From positions 30,735,504 to 30,799,503 of the forward strand of contig JBBCBC010000009.1 in the NCBI GenBank assembly GCA_037126765.1: a stretch of DNA of 64,000 nucleotides, read 5' to 3'. Below, in pieces: positions 48,961 to 60,559 of the stretch (the first letter of the stretch is position 1; every line of letters starts with the position of its first letter). Position numbers and translations under genes: made by a program. Source of the stretch: Stenogyne calaminthoides. Lineage: Eukaryota; Streptophyta; Magnoliopsida; Lamiales; Lamiaceae. The notes under the pieces were generated by a model, which saw only the letters and a list, made by a program, of their open reading frames with translations, was not told the origin of the DNA and did no database searches.

Positions 48961-49649
48961 CATCATATTTAAAATCTCAAAAAAAATATGAACATGCATC
49001 ACCAACATCATTCAAAAGCAGTTTAAATAAGCCACGTGGGGTGGGTCATTATTTAAACACATTCAAGAAAGTTACAAACAAGAAGATTTACAAACCTTTA
49101 ATATCCAGATTAATAGTTGGCTCACTTGACCAATATAAAATTGACAGGACTTGGGGAAGTATATGCATATCAATTTTATACCTAAGTAATAACCATGATT
49201 AAATCTGAGGATTACTATTTCGCTTTAATCGAGCCTCGTGGGGAGGGTCATCGCCGCCACTAGTAATAACCCACAATCATCCGTTTGGAATTCATTCATG
49301 TGAAACCTATCTTTCGATCGTCCAGGTGGGGGAATTTCTCCAAAAGAATTCACAAATAAATAAATCATGGAGGTCAAAATTAATTCAATTTTATTATCCT
49401 AATAAAATTGTCAATTAATTATTTAAACATACTTAGTAATTTTGAAGTTGAGATTTTTCATTTGGCAACCCTCATGCAAACACATTTAAACAAATTAAAT
49501 AAAGCATAAGATAAGCACAAATAAATCAAGCAAAACAGAAAAATAAACATATTGGGCACAAATTATCCAACTGTCATGGTTTGATTTTTCTTGACTTGAT
49601 CTTGAAGAAACACGTCTCGAATTTCTCCCACTTGTTCGTCTCGAAAAAA

Positions 49650-50050
49650 ATGCCGTCTCGAACCGCCACGCCAAGCGGCTTCCTTGGAGGATGCACGCCC
49701 AAGATCCGCCGCCACTTGGCTGGGGCAACTTTAACCGGCCTGCTTTGCCGGATGCGCGTGCCGTCAGCGCCTCGGCGATATATCGGCGGCGATTCTTAGC
49801 GGATTCTTAGCGGCATCGGCCCACATCCTTGTATCGCATCGCCTCTTCTCCTTCGCGTCTCGGCGCCAGCGTCTCGCCCCGCCCGTCGCGTCTTGGCGTC
49901 CGTAACGTCCGCCCGTCAGCTTCGGCACAGGCCGTACCGCCCGTCTTGTGCCTTGAGCCCTCATCCTCAGCCTTCGGCCATGCCGGCCTCGCCCTGCGCC
50001 CATCGCGTGCAGCGCCAGCGCCAGCGCTACACGCCGGATTACGGATTTAG
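49650..50050 (-). other. G+C-rich leader block of element C
   Basis: Located between PBS and gag as in B. CGTCTCG, CCGCC, GCGCC and similar words dominate. It matches B's block at its gag-proximal edge but diverges inside. Overlapping frames on both strands carry no recognisable domain. Confidence 0.55.
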
Positions 50051-50378
50051 ATCCTTTAATTCCCGTCGCCCGTTCGTCAGGATTTACAATTTATTTACAA
50101 AAAATAAATAAGCCTAGATCTAGACTAATCTATTACATTGATCAAATCAAACAAATCCTAGTCTACTCGTGGATTTTCTCCGAATAAAAACAAATCGAGC
50201 GAATCTAATTAAAAAAAACACGGTTTATATGCATGCAAAAATAAAACATTAAAATCCATGACAATTGGATACCGCAAAAGCAGATCTAACGATTCTACTA
50301 TCCAATTTCAAATTTAATGTCCACTTAATTAAATTACAATTTAAAAATTCAGAGCAAACAAAGTGGCTTTGATACGAT

Positions 50379-52218
50379 TGTTGGGGAATGATTTGCATGC
50401 AGATCTATTAAGGTGAATATTTAAATACAAATTTAATTCATTAATTATTACTAGCAATGAATTAATCCTATATTAATTCAAATAATAATTGCAACAACAT
50501 ATCATGCATATAAAAACCACGTAAAACCTACGATGCGGAATCTACGGGTTTACGTGAACGCACCCTCTCGGGATGGCAAGTGGCTTTGGTCCGACGGACT
50601 AACCAAAAGGACTTCCCAAGTATTCCCTTAGCCCTTGCTTCGACAATCCGGTGGAAGGATACTCGCGAACAATTAACAAAAAGGAAAAAATAAACTTTGT
50701 TGCACCACTTATGTGGATTTGCTAATATTTCCAGCACATGGAATTGTATTTGGGAATGAACTAATCATCCTCTATTTATAGGAGGGAGGGTGGACGAAAT
50801 TTATGTGATATTTCAATGTGGGAAAAGACTTTTCTTGGTCACCAAGAAATCTTGAATATATCCCATATATTCTTTTTCCCATAATTAAAATATTCCACAA
50901 AATTCCACCTCCCTATTTTATGGCATTATTTTTAAAAATTTGATGATGCAAGAATCCAAGATTTGGATCTTCTTGAATTTATGAGATATTCTTGTATTTC
51001 AAGAAATACATATCTTCCATAATATCTTTTCAAGAAAATCAAGAAATCTTTCTTGCCCTCTATTTTCAAAAAATTTCTAAATATCACTATGTATAACCAA
51101 GTGGGAGATTTCTTGAATTTAATGAGATAATCTTGTATTCCAAGAATACATATCTTTATTCCATAACAAAATTCAAAGAAAATCTTTCTCCTCTTTTTTA
51201 TCCATAATTTTAAAAATTTAGGAAATATAAGCAACAATATTTATTTTATTTTAATCACCTTTTCGGTTATTGGACTATATGTTGGGCTACTCTGGGGGCC
51301 TTTTAGAAGAATTAAGATTGGACCTTCTAATGGATCTTGAATATCTAATATTGAGCCACAATATAATTCAAGTCCATAAATATTAATTAATCCCACTACA
51401 TAATTAATATCAGACTATCCATCTTAACCCATATTACAGTCAATATGGCTCGGTCATTATTTCCCGTGTTTAAGATTATCTAGTCCATTAATTAATTCAA
51501 GCCATTTGAAATAGCTTTCCGTTAATTAATAGCTTTTGTCCTTGGTCGAGAGCGGTTCAACATTATTATCCATACGGGAAACTAATTCCACTTGCAAGAT
51601 TTGGTATGATAAAACTTATGAACCTCCCAAGGGCAAATCAAACAAGCATACTTGCACACGATTCTTCGTATTAAATCTTAGCAATCACATGTGACCAATA
51701 ATATTGCCCAAGATAAAAGTATTGAATCTCTCTACGATTCGCTACCCATGATAAGTCAAAGCAATAGTTACCGATCCCACGTGATCCTATTTAAGGGGAC
51801 GAAGGTTAAGAAACAACTAACCATCGAGGTCTAATTCTTCATTGTTCGCTTCAAGAATTTATCCTCCTATAGGTCCTATTGTAAGATTAGTCATGCACTA
51901 GTGTAATCTCTTGGTCAAGACAAACCAATCTGAGCCTTACACCTCAACCTTTCACGATGGTTGTTCATTTCCATCTAGGTCGTGAATGGCGTACTTTTAG
52001 TTACAACGGATCATTAATTTAATCTTACGTGATCGGTATCACTAAATTAACTACTGATGTAACACGCATTTAATTATTGAGCAGTTATCAAAGAAATATA
52101 TATAACATTCAATCATATTTAAAGCATCAGTGATAAACAATTTATTTCAGTAAATAAGTCTGAAAATTCAGTTTCGATTATACAAAGTAAAAGCATACTT
52201 TTCAGTATAATCCCAACA
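50379..52218 (-). repeat. Element C 5' LTR
   Basis: 1,840 bp. It differs from the 3' LTR largely by short insertions and deletions: for example GCATGCAGATC against GCACAGATC at the start, and the gap patterns near 50570. The TATA box is at 50772-50781 on the minus strand. Confidence 0.9.
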
Positions 52219-54844
52219 TATTATTGGTCACATGTGATTGCTAAGATTTAATACGAATTATTGTGTGCAAGTACGCTTGTTCGATTTGCCCCCTTGGGAG
52301 GTTCATAAGTTTTATCATACCAAATCTTGCAAGTGGAATTAGTTTTCGGTATGGATAATAATGTTGAACTGTTCCTTGACCAAGGACAAAAGATATTAAT
52401 TAACGGAAAGCTATTTCACTGGCTTGAATTAATTAATGGGCTAGATAATCTTAAACACGAGAAATAATGACCGGGAGCCATATTGACTGTAATATGGGTT
52501 AAGATGGATAGTGCAATATTAATTATGTAGTGGGATTAATTAATATTTATGGGCTTGAATTATATTGTGGCTCAATATTAGATATTCAAGGTCCATTAGA
52601 AGGTCCAATCTTAATTCTCCTAAAGGCCCCCTGAGTAGCCCAACAAATAGTCCATTAACTAAAAAAGGTGATTAAAATAAAATAAATTTTGTTGCTTATT
52701 TTTCCTCTAAATTTTTGAAAATTATGAATAAGTTGGGAGAAAGATTTTCTTTGAATTTTGTTATGGAATGAAGATATGTATTCTTGGAATACAAGATTAT
52801 CTCATTAAATTCAAGAAATCTCCCACTTGGTTATTTCATAAGAGGATTTCGAAATATAGTGGGCAAGAAAGATTTTCTTGATTTTCTTGAAAATTTATTA
52901 TGGAATATATGTATTTCTTGAAATACAAGAATATCTCATAAATTCAAGAAGATCCAAATCTTGGATTCTTGCATCATTAATTTCGAAAATAATCCATATC
53001 GATGAGGTGGGATTTTTGTGGAATATTTTAATTATGAGAAAAAAAATATAGGAGATATTCAAGATTTCTTGGTGATCAAGAAAAGTCTTTTCCCACATTG
53101 GTTTTCTACTGGAAAAATCGACCACCTCTCACCTATAAATAGGGGTGCTGGAAAAATTAGCAAATTCACATAAGTGGTGCAACAAAGTTTATTTTTTTCC
53201 TTTTGTTAATTGTTCGACAAGTGTCCTTCCACCGGATAGTTGAGCAAGGGCTAAGGGAATACTTGGGAAGTCCTTTTGGTTAGTCCGTCCAACCGAATTC
53301 ACTGTCATCCCGAGAGGTACGTTCACGTAAACCCGTAGATTCCGCATGCGTAGGTTTTACGTGGCTTATTATATGCATGATAAGTTGTTGCAATTATTAT
53401 TTGAATTAATATAGGATTAATTCATGCTAGTAATAATTAAAGAATTAAATCTGTGTTTAAATATTCACCCCGAATAGATCTGTGCAACTCATTCCCCAAC
53501 AGAGATTACACTAGTGCATTCGATGCGCTGAAGCGGACCTACAGAGAGGATAAACTCATTCGCATTGACTTAAGGGATGAAGAGTTAGACCTCAGTGGTT
53601 GTTGATTTCTTAATCTCTGTCAATTAATAAGGATTGTGTGTGATTAGTAGTTATTGTTTTGACTTATAAATGGGAAGAGAATCATTGCGACTTCGATACC
53701 CTATATCTTGGGCAATAATTTTAATTGCACGACAGTTGCTAAATTAATACAGAGAATCGTGTGCTTGCAAAAGTCTTGCTTGATTGGTCCCCTTGGTGGG
53801 CCCGGAACCTTTATCATACCAAATCTTGCAAGTGAAATTAATTTTCCGGTATGGATAATAAAGTTGGGCTGTCCTTACTCCAAGAATAAAATATTAATTA
53901 ATATAAAACATTTCAGTGGCTTAATTAATTAATGGACTAAATAATTTTAAACACGGGAAATAATAACCGGGAGCCATATTACCGTAATATGGGTTAAGAT
54001 TGGATAGTCAATATTAATTATATAGTGGTATTAATTAATATTAATGGGCTGAATTATATTGTGGCTCAATATTGGAATTCAGAAGCCCATTGAAAGATTC
54101 ATCTTAATTCTCCTAAAGGCCCCTCAAGTAGCCCAAATTATAGTCCAATAAATAAAAAGTGCTTAAAATAAAATAAATTATTGTTGCTTATATTTCCTTG
54201 TTTTTCGAAAATATTAAAGAAAATAGGGAGAAGAATTTTCTTGAAAAGATTTTATGGAAAGGAAATAATGTATTATTGGAATACAAGATTATCCCATAAA
54301 TTCAAGAAAACTCCCACTTGGCTTCTTTAATTGGAATTTTTCGAAAACTTGGGGGACAAGAAGGAATAAAAGATTTTCTTGGAAGGATTTTATGGAAAAA
54401 AATATGTATTCTTGGAATACAAGAATATCTCATAAATTCAAGAAAGATCCAAACTTGAAATCTTCCTCCTTGGTTTTTCGAAAATAAGGATTAAATAGGG
54501 TGTGAGATTTTTGTGGAAAAATACACATGGAAAGAAGAATATATTGGATATATTCAAGATTTCTTGGAGATCAAGAAAATATATTTCCTAACCCTATTTG
54601 GACTCCAAATTTTCGTCCCCCCCTATAATATAAATAAGGGGATGAATTCTTTCATTCCTCTAGTGTTCCATGCGTTGGAAATATTAGAAATCCACAAAGG
54701 TGGTGCAAAAATATTTTTATTTTCCTTATTTTATAAATCGTTCATCGGAGAACCTTCCACCGTGGTTATTGGACTAGGACTTGGGAATACTTGAGAATGA
54801 CTTTTGGTGGGTATCCAAATACTTGATCTTGTCTGTCTCATATC

Positions 54845-55619
54845 TAGAGATGGCAAAATGGGCCCGGCCGATGGATAAACGGAAATTTGGGGGCTTTTTT
54901 TTGGTGGCCAAAAAAAGAAGGGGCTTTTTTTTGGCTTAGCCCGACAGTTCGATGGGCGACCCGCCCGGTATTTGGGTTTGGCCGCTGGAAATGTCAGATT
55001 AGTGTCTTATTTTTTTATATATATTAGCCCAATTGAAGTTAAAGTAACATAGGTGCTTTTCTTCAGTAGATAAATATGTTTTGGAAACTTGAAATGCATT
55101 AATTTGTATAGATAATGTGGACCTGTGGTGAATTTGAAGAAGAAATGAAAAGGTGAAGACAAAAACTTGTGGTAAAAAAAATGTTGGGCAACTGCTATAC
55201 TCTATAGCTCCTTTATTAATTGACTAATATTATAAATTTTATTTAAATGAGTTTTTAGTTACACTTGTTTTTTAGATCCACCTATTAAAATGTTCACCCC
55301 TCTCAAAGTGTTCAAACGTCAATTTCAAATTATCATCCGTCTCACTGTGAGACGGTCTCATGCAAGTATTCCTCATAATGTATTTTATAAGGTCTTTTGG
55401 AGATATATAAAAAAAAAAGGGTACCATATTTTTATAAAATTATGCAATTAATATTTTAAAAAATATTAAAAAAATGGTCATTTTGGCCCGGCCCGGCGGC
55501 CCGCCTAGGACCGGGCTGGGCTTCGTAAATGGAGGCCCGTTAAAAATTAGGCCCGGCCCGAAACTTACGGTGGGCCCGGTGGGCCGGGCCGGCCCGACCC
55601 GATCATTTTGCCACCTCTA
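54845..55619. mobile_element. hAT-superfamily non-autonomous element in element A
   Basis: Termini TAGAGATGGCAAAATG and CATTTTGCCACCTCTA are inverted repeats of the Ac/hAT type. Both ends are flanked by the 8-bp duplication CTCATATC (54837-54844, 55620-55627). It is 775 bp, has no transposase, and has G+C-rich subterminal GGCCCGGCC-type words on both sides. Confidence 0.93.
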
Positions 55620-55833
55620 CTCATATCGTCCCTCCAACGGGTACGTTTACGTAAACTCCTAGAAATTTCGCATGCTAGGATCTTTTACGTGAAATATTAT
55701 TTCTATGTTGTTGTTGGATTGATTATTATTTGAATTCACTTAGGTAAATTCATACTTGTAATAATTGTTAATTTAAATTTGTGTTTATGAGGTCATCCCG
55801 ATAGATCCTGGCATATGTTATCCCAACAGTTCA

Positions 55834-56460
55834 GGAGCAACTATTGCTCCATTTCCACGTGTAAGACGACTTCACCCGCCCTAACTGTCCTAAGACACAT
55901 GAGCCCCTTACAAATGTGGGAGCCATATCCGATATCTAATACCAAGCAGTTAGCGTTATTAGTGGACATGCTTATCTTAATAACAAACATAGATGTTCTA
56001 GTGCCAGAAGCACCTAGTGCCTTCCTTTTAGCAACTAGAGCCTTATAGTCCTTCTTCCAGTGCCCTCTTCTACTTATAGTAGAGACACACATCCTTATCT
56101 ACCCACTCCTTCTTTTGAACATCATCTTAGTGATAGTGAACTCAAAAGTCTTGAGCACGTTGTGAAGTTCAGACATGGTCACATCCATCTTATTCATATT
56201 GTAGTTCACAATGAAACTAAAATATAAATCCGAGAGCGACTGGAGGATAGGATAAATGAAAACATTGGTCTTTTAGCTCAAAGCCTAAATTACCAAGTTT
56301 ATCAATTAGGCCTATCATCTTAAACACATGAGGTGAAATCTTCTCTCCTTTAGCTAACCGGCATTTGAACAGATCTCTCATCATTTCATAAATCTCATAA
56401 CGAAATTCAGAATCAAAGAGATCCTTCAGATGCTTGAGCATTTAGAAGGGACCCATTTTC
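55834..56460 (-). pseudogene. Element Z gag and protease start, broken
   Basis: Minus-strand 56441-56217 reads as a gag UBN2-like stretch (LKDLFDSEFRYEIYEMMRDL; MIGLIDKLGNLGFELKD). The segment 56092-55841 contains a degraded zinc-knuckle end (RRGHWKKDYKALVAKRK) and a protease start, LVLDIGYGSHICKGL, in which the usual active-site DTGC-type residues are altered. The reading frame is broken between them. Protein sequence would have continued at 34998 before the solo LTR insertion. Confidence 0.75.
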
Positions 56461-57794
56461 TCATGTTGCCTTAAGCAATTCAGGAGTCATGCCGAGCAAC
56501 ATCACACACTGCGTCTGGGAAGCATCTTTTTGATGTTTATTCTGAGCTACTACATCAAACGTAGTTGTCTCAAGAAACCAGCTGCAGGGGTAACAGGGAT
56601 TGGCGTGTCCAACACATACTCAATATTTTCTTGCCTTAGCACCAAACACACGTTTAGGTGTAAGTCCAGAAAATTTTGGCCTAGCCAATTTGTTTGTTTC
56701 CAAAACACATCTCAACAACAGTTATACATTTCAACTAACCAAGAGAAATAAAATAAAACGGGAATTAAACACATAATTCCTATGATCAATATTCAACAAT
56801 CAAAATAAACATGGCCTTTCTTTTGTGTTTATTTTGTCTCCATTATTTTCACATACTTAACGACCTCATCGGAAAAGTACGAATTTATATCAAAAATAAA
56901 TTATAATGGACTAGGATCCACATTACTACTATCATAATCCAATGAAAATGATCATTACAATAACATAACCTGGTAGGTCTCCAAACCAATTACAAATCGC
57001 AATTCCTAGTTTGTTTAACCTAGTTCGACCGATGTCCTTACCCTTTGTTTCATGAGGGCCAAGCGAAACAAAGTTAAGTTGGTTTACAACCATCAAGCGA
57101 TGACATTACATGTCCCTATAAAAGTCTCGTTAGATGTAGATCCGAGCAAAAGATGGGGGTCTTTAAGTACTTATTGGAACGAAATCTCCGGTTTACTTTT
57201 AATTTTGATGGAAGACATCTTATCAAATTAATGAGAAAACCATATTTTAGTGAGGAACGTTTAAAAGACGGGTATTAATTGTTTAAAGATCCAACATGTT
57301 AATCTACATTAATTTGAGCAATTTTAATCGAGTATACCCAAACATGATTTTAACGGACTAACACATTACATCTACCCAAACAATTATCCGACAAATTATT
57401 GGCTACGCTCTACCCAAACAATTAAATGCGAACGATAACTAATAATGTAAATATTAATTTACGTAAATAGTTATACAAGTGGGAAACAATTAATCAAGTT
57501 CTCATTAAAATAACTAACACGTGCAAAATATTCAATAAATATTTAGTACATGCAAAACAATTTATTTTAAATAAACACATAAATCAAATAAACGCGTGTT
57601 TAATTTTTCGTAGGAAAATTAGAGCTAAAATTTGAAATACCGACAAGTACTAAACTTTCAGTTATTTCCAAAATCGTGTTCAATATTTTAATTTACCCAA
57701 AATCAATTTTATCAAATTATCAAATTTTGGTCCAACCATTTTTTTCTTAAAACAATCTTACTTGAGATAATTAACTACAGGCCCAAATTATATA

Positions 57795-58185
57795 AGGCCT
57801 AATATGACTAAACAGCCCAACTTTGTCTTCCTCACAACGTCCATCACCGTCTTCTACCATCAACATCGACGCCGCTCGACCCGATCCGCAGCAGGTCGCC
57901 GCTGCCTGGGACGGTTTGCAGCAAACTGCCACCGTGGTGCATCGCCTCTTCAATTGCACAAGCATCGGCTTTCTTTCTCGCGTCCAGCGAAAAAAACACA
58001 GCGGTTCGCCAAGTGCATCGAATCGCTGGCATCGCGAAGCGCGTCCGGCGAATCACCGCCGCCTCAAGCAATGCGCAGCGAATCGCCGCCACGCACACCG
58101 CCTCTATCTACTAGCAGCACCAGTCGGAGTTCTTCTCTTGCCCAGCAAGATCAGGATTATGACCAGTGACGGTAGTAATTTATAA
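57795..58185. other. G+C-rich block in the leader of element Z
   Basis: CGCCG, GCATCG and GCGAATCGCC words dominate, with open frames on both strands (57804-58185 plus, 58098-57844 minus) but no recognisable domain. Its place, between Z's 5' LTR and gag, parallels the G+C-rich leaders of B and C. Confidence 0.4.
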
Positions 58186-58775
58186 CATTAATTAAATTTT
58201 TATATTTTCAATAAATTAAAATCATATTAAAAAAGGTTTAATAAATCCGGTGATCTCTATTTTTAAACCCAAAATCAACATTTTATTTCTCAATTCCAAT
58301 TTTGTTCACAGAAAAAAAAAAAACGCCAATCTAATAATAATTTTGTTTAAATTGGGCGTATGAAATTGTTTTATTGATATAATATAATCTATAAACCAAT
58401 TATCTATGAAAAATATATTATGTTAATATACAAAATCTAGAGATCGTGATGCCATCGATATCTTAATTATAAGTGTATATATATATATAAGAAATTCAAA
58501 TTAAACAGGGTGACCCCCCGACCCCAACGTAGGTCCCGTCTCGATTATGACGGTAGTAAAATTAAAAATCTTAATCAATAAATCAAATCATATTAAAAAG
58601 GTTTAATAAATCGTGATGCTTAAACCCAAAAATTTCTCAATTCCAATTTTTTGTTCAGAAAAAAAAAAAAAAAACGCCAATCTAATAATTTTGGGTAATT
58701 GGGCAAATTAGTTAATTGAAACTCAAGCAACCAATTATCTATGAAAAATATATTATGCAATCAAATTTGTCATTT
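58160..58775. repeat. Tandem duplication, period about 370 bp
   Basis: GACGGTAGTA, AGGTTTAATAAATC, TTTCTCAATTCCAATTTT, AACGCCAATCTAATAAT and CAATTATCTATGAAAAATAT occur in the same order at about 58168-58425 and 58548-58755. The copies have diverged by indels. The duplication lies at the inner edge of Z's 5' LTR and probably displaced the PBS. Confidence 0.7.
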
Positions 58776-58825
58776 CTCTACTATGGATCCACGTAATCCC
58801 GAACGAATAAATGACATGAAATAAA

Positions 58826-60559
58826 ATAAATAGTTCACCAACAACTAACATACGAATCGATAATTGAATATGTATATAAACATAAAGAGAAATCTTTTAA
58901 AGAATCGTGACGATATTTTCTCTATACAGATATCCACGTAATCCCCTGCTCAGTTCCACGGACTTGCACGACTTGCACAGATTTGCTAGGAAAATTTATA
59001 TTCTAGATTTTATGGAAAATTTATATTCTAGATTTTATGGAGAAATGTGAATTAACGTGTTTTTGTGAATTCCCAAGAGCTCATATATATAGGAGAGACC
59101 CAGCTTAAATCTTAAGCTAACCTAATTAGGAAAAATCCTAATAAAATAAATATCTTAGATTTATTTCCCACGTATAAAATCTCTACGGATTTAATTCTCA
59201 TGTATATCAAATCTCTACGGATTTGATTCCATATATATTAAATCATATAATAATATTTCATATATTATTATTGAGAATTCTATTTAATTAAATCCAATTT
59301 AATTAAATATTAATAATAATTAATTCCAAATTAATCTATTATTAATTAATTCTCCATAAATTAAATATTAAATTCAATTTAACATTTAATCAACCAACTA
59401 TAATGCGTAAAAGAGAACTACTTGTTGTGTGACCCATAGGCCCTCATATATCGAGCGATTAGTCAAACTAACGGTCTTAATTGAACCCTAGACAATAAAT
59501 CAAACATTCTCAATATATGAGGTACGTTGCGAGAAACGTGTAACTACATGAACTGAAACATGAGCTATTACGATTTCCTCCTTTCATTCGCGAATAGTCG
59601 ATTAAGTCTTGAACATGATGAAGTGTCTATTCAAATAACTTAATCATATTATCTTTAATCACTAATTGATCATATATATCACACTTAGCCACAAAGTCTA
59701 AGTTGACGTACATCGGCCGATGACTTAGATTTAATTATGATGAGAAGACGAGTATTCTCTCTAAATCCATATTGAGGAATAAATCATATTCTTGGCTCAA
59801 CTACCACGCACATGCATTTCGTGATGAACTCAACCCAAGCCTTATCTACCCATGGAAGGGTGCAAGTGTTGGTCATGGTCAAAGTTCATCATCCCACACA
59901 TGTCGTGCATATTGACCTCAAGTCAAAGGAGTATCGCATCGCTCCCACTAATCGAGACACCCGTAGATACATATAGTGGAAATACATCAAACGATTTCTC
60001 GGATGGCTATACCAATACCCTCTAAGGTATTTGTGCATCCATCATGAGATACATAATATCTCGTAGTAAGTGAGATCTTACTACACCCTCTAAGAGTATG
60101 ATGCAGATCGCACACCAATCTCCATTGCATCATCAATATCCCATTTTTTGATGATCCTTGATCGGGGCTATTTGAGAATCATGTCTCAATGACAGCAATG
60201 ACTCATGGGAACACTTGTATGAACAAATGCAAACAATCAAACATAATATTCAAACAAGTGTATTGCCATACATTAATATTTTTTTTTTGATCGGACAAAA
60301 TTAGTTGTTAGTAGTTAGTACACCAAGCACCCAAACCCTCCACAAATCCACCAAGCCACCTTATAACTCGCATACTCCAATTCGTTCCCAAAGGGAATTG
60401 AACCTGAGTCTCCCACTCAATTGTGGAGCCCAGTGGCCAGGTGGGCTAAGCCACCTGATTATTGTCATACATTAATATTAAGTGAACTATAATATTAAAT
60501 CAAACTGAATATCATCGAGTATTATGTCCTTACAATAGATTGTCTCTAGGACACTAACA
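58826..60559 (-). repeat. Element Z 5' LTR, inner end damaged, with SINE insertion
   Basis: Matches the 3' LTR from AAATAAATAGTTCACCAACA (30685-type position) to AGGACACTAACA. The first 40 or so bases expected at its inner edge (TGTTGGAATTTAGAGG...) are replaced by the tandem-duplicated DNA at 58540-58825. A SINE lies inside at 60281-60460. Confidence 0.7.
60281..60460 (-). mobile_element. tRNA-derived SINE in element Z 5' LTR
   Basis: On the minus strand the head carries a box A-like GGTGGCTTAGCCCACCTGG and a box B GGTTCAATTCC, and the tail ends in a run of A. The 19-bp target-site duplications ATTGCCATACATTAATATT (60262-60280) and ATTGTCATACATTAATATT (60461-60479) differ at one base. It is 180 bp long and of a different family from the SINE at 19377. 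Confidence 0.9.

Larger units (their letters stand above)
43138..52218 (-). mobile_element. Element C: Copia-type LTR retrotransposon, same family as B, opposite strand
   Basis: The 3' LTR is 43138-44986, the internal part 44987-50378 and the 5' LTR 50379-52218; TSD TATTA. Total is 9,081 bp. It is inserted in B's 3' LTR in the opposite orientation. The minus-strand order of domains mirrors B. Its PBS (50366-50377) reads TCGTATCAAAGC instead of TGGTATCAGAGC, so it is mutated. Coding is more decayed than B although the insertion is younger, so C probably descends from an already defective, trans-mobilised lineage. Confidence 0.92.
35300..53501 (+). mobile_element. Element B: Copia-type LTR retrotransposon, host of element C
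   Basis: Flanked by GAGAT on both sides (35295-35299, 53502-53506). The 5' LTR is 35300-37146, the internal region 37147-42618, and the 3' LTR starts at 42619. The 3' LTR is split by element C at 43137/52224 and ends at 53501. Without C the element is about 9.1 kb. Order is PBS, G+C-rich leader, gag, protease, integrase, RT, RNase H, then polypurine tract, which is Copia organisation. LTRs are very similar where compared, so B is younger than A and Z. Several stops and frameshifts in pol make it non-autonomous now. Confidence 0.92.
42619..53501 (+). repeat. Element B 3' LTR, split by element C
   Basis: The 5' part is 42619-43137 and the 3' part 52224-53501; TATTA is duplicated at the split (43133-43137, 52219-52223). 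Compared by eye with the 5' LTR at 35300, differences are few: base changes and small indels, such as a missing stretch before 53140. Confidence 0.88.
34999..55828 (+). mobile_element. Element A: solo LTR, interrupted by nested elements
   Basis: The left part, 34999-35299, begins TGTTGGGGTTATATGTG. The right part, 53507-55828, ends TTATCCCAACA. Both are flanked by GTTCA (34994-34998 and 55829-55833), a 5-bp TSD. Removing B, the hAT insert and their TSD copies leaves about 1.84 kb. That equals the LTR length of the B/C family, to which A is clearly related but diverged. No internal retroelement region lies between, so A is a solo LTR left by LTR-LTR recombination. It sits in the gag/protease-to-integrase part of Z. 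Confidence 0.85.
30649..60559 (-). mobile_element. Element Z: degenerate Copia retrotransposon, outer shell of the nested stack
   Basis: The 3' LTR is at 30649-32084. The internal part is split into 32085-34998 and 55834-58825 by a nested 20.8-kb insertion. The 5' LTR is at about 58826-60559. Left and right LTRs share many long words, such as AAATAGTTCACCAACAAC and ATAAACATAAAGAGAAATCT. Pol order on the minus strand is Copia-type: gag and zinc knuckle (56441-55841), protease, integrase (34891-34220), then reverse transcriptase and RNase H toward 32400. Without the insertion, Z would be about 9 kb. I found no matching TSD at its two outer ends, so one end may be altered. Confidence 0.75.
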
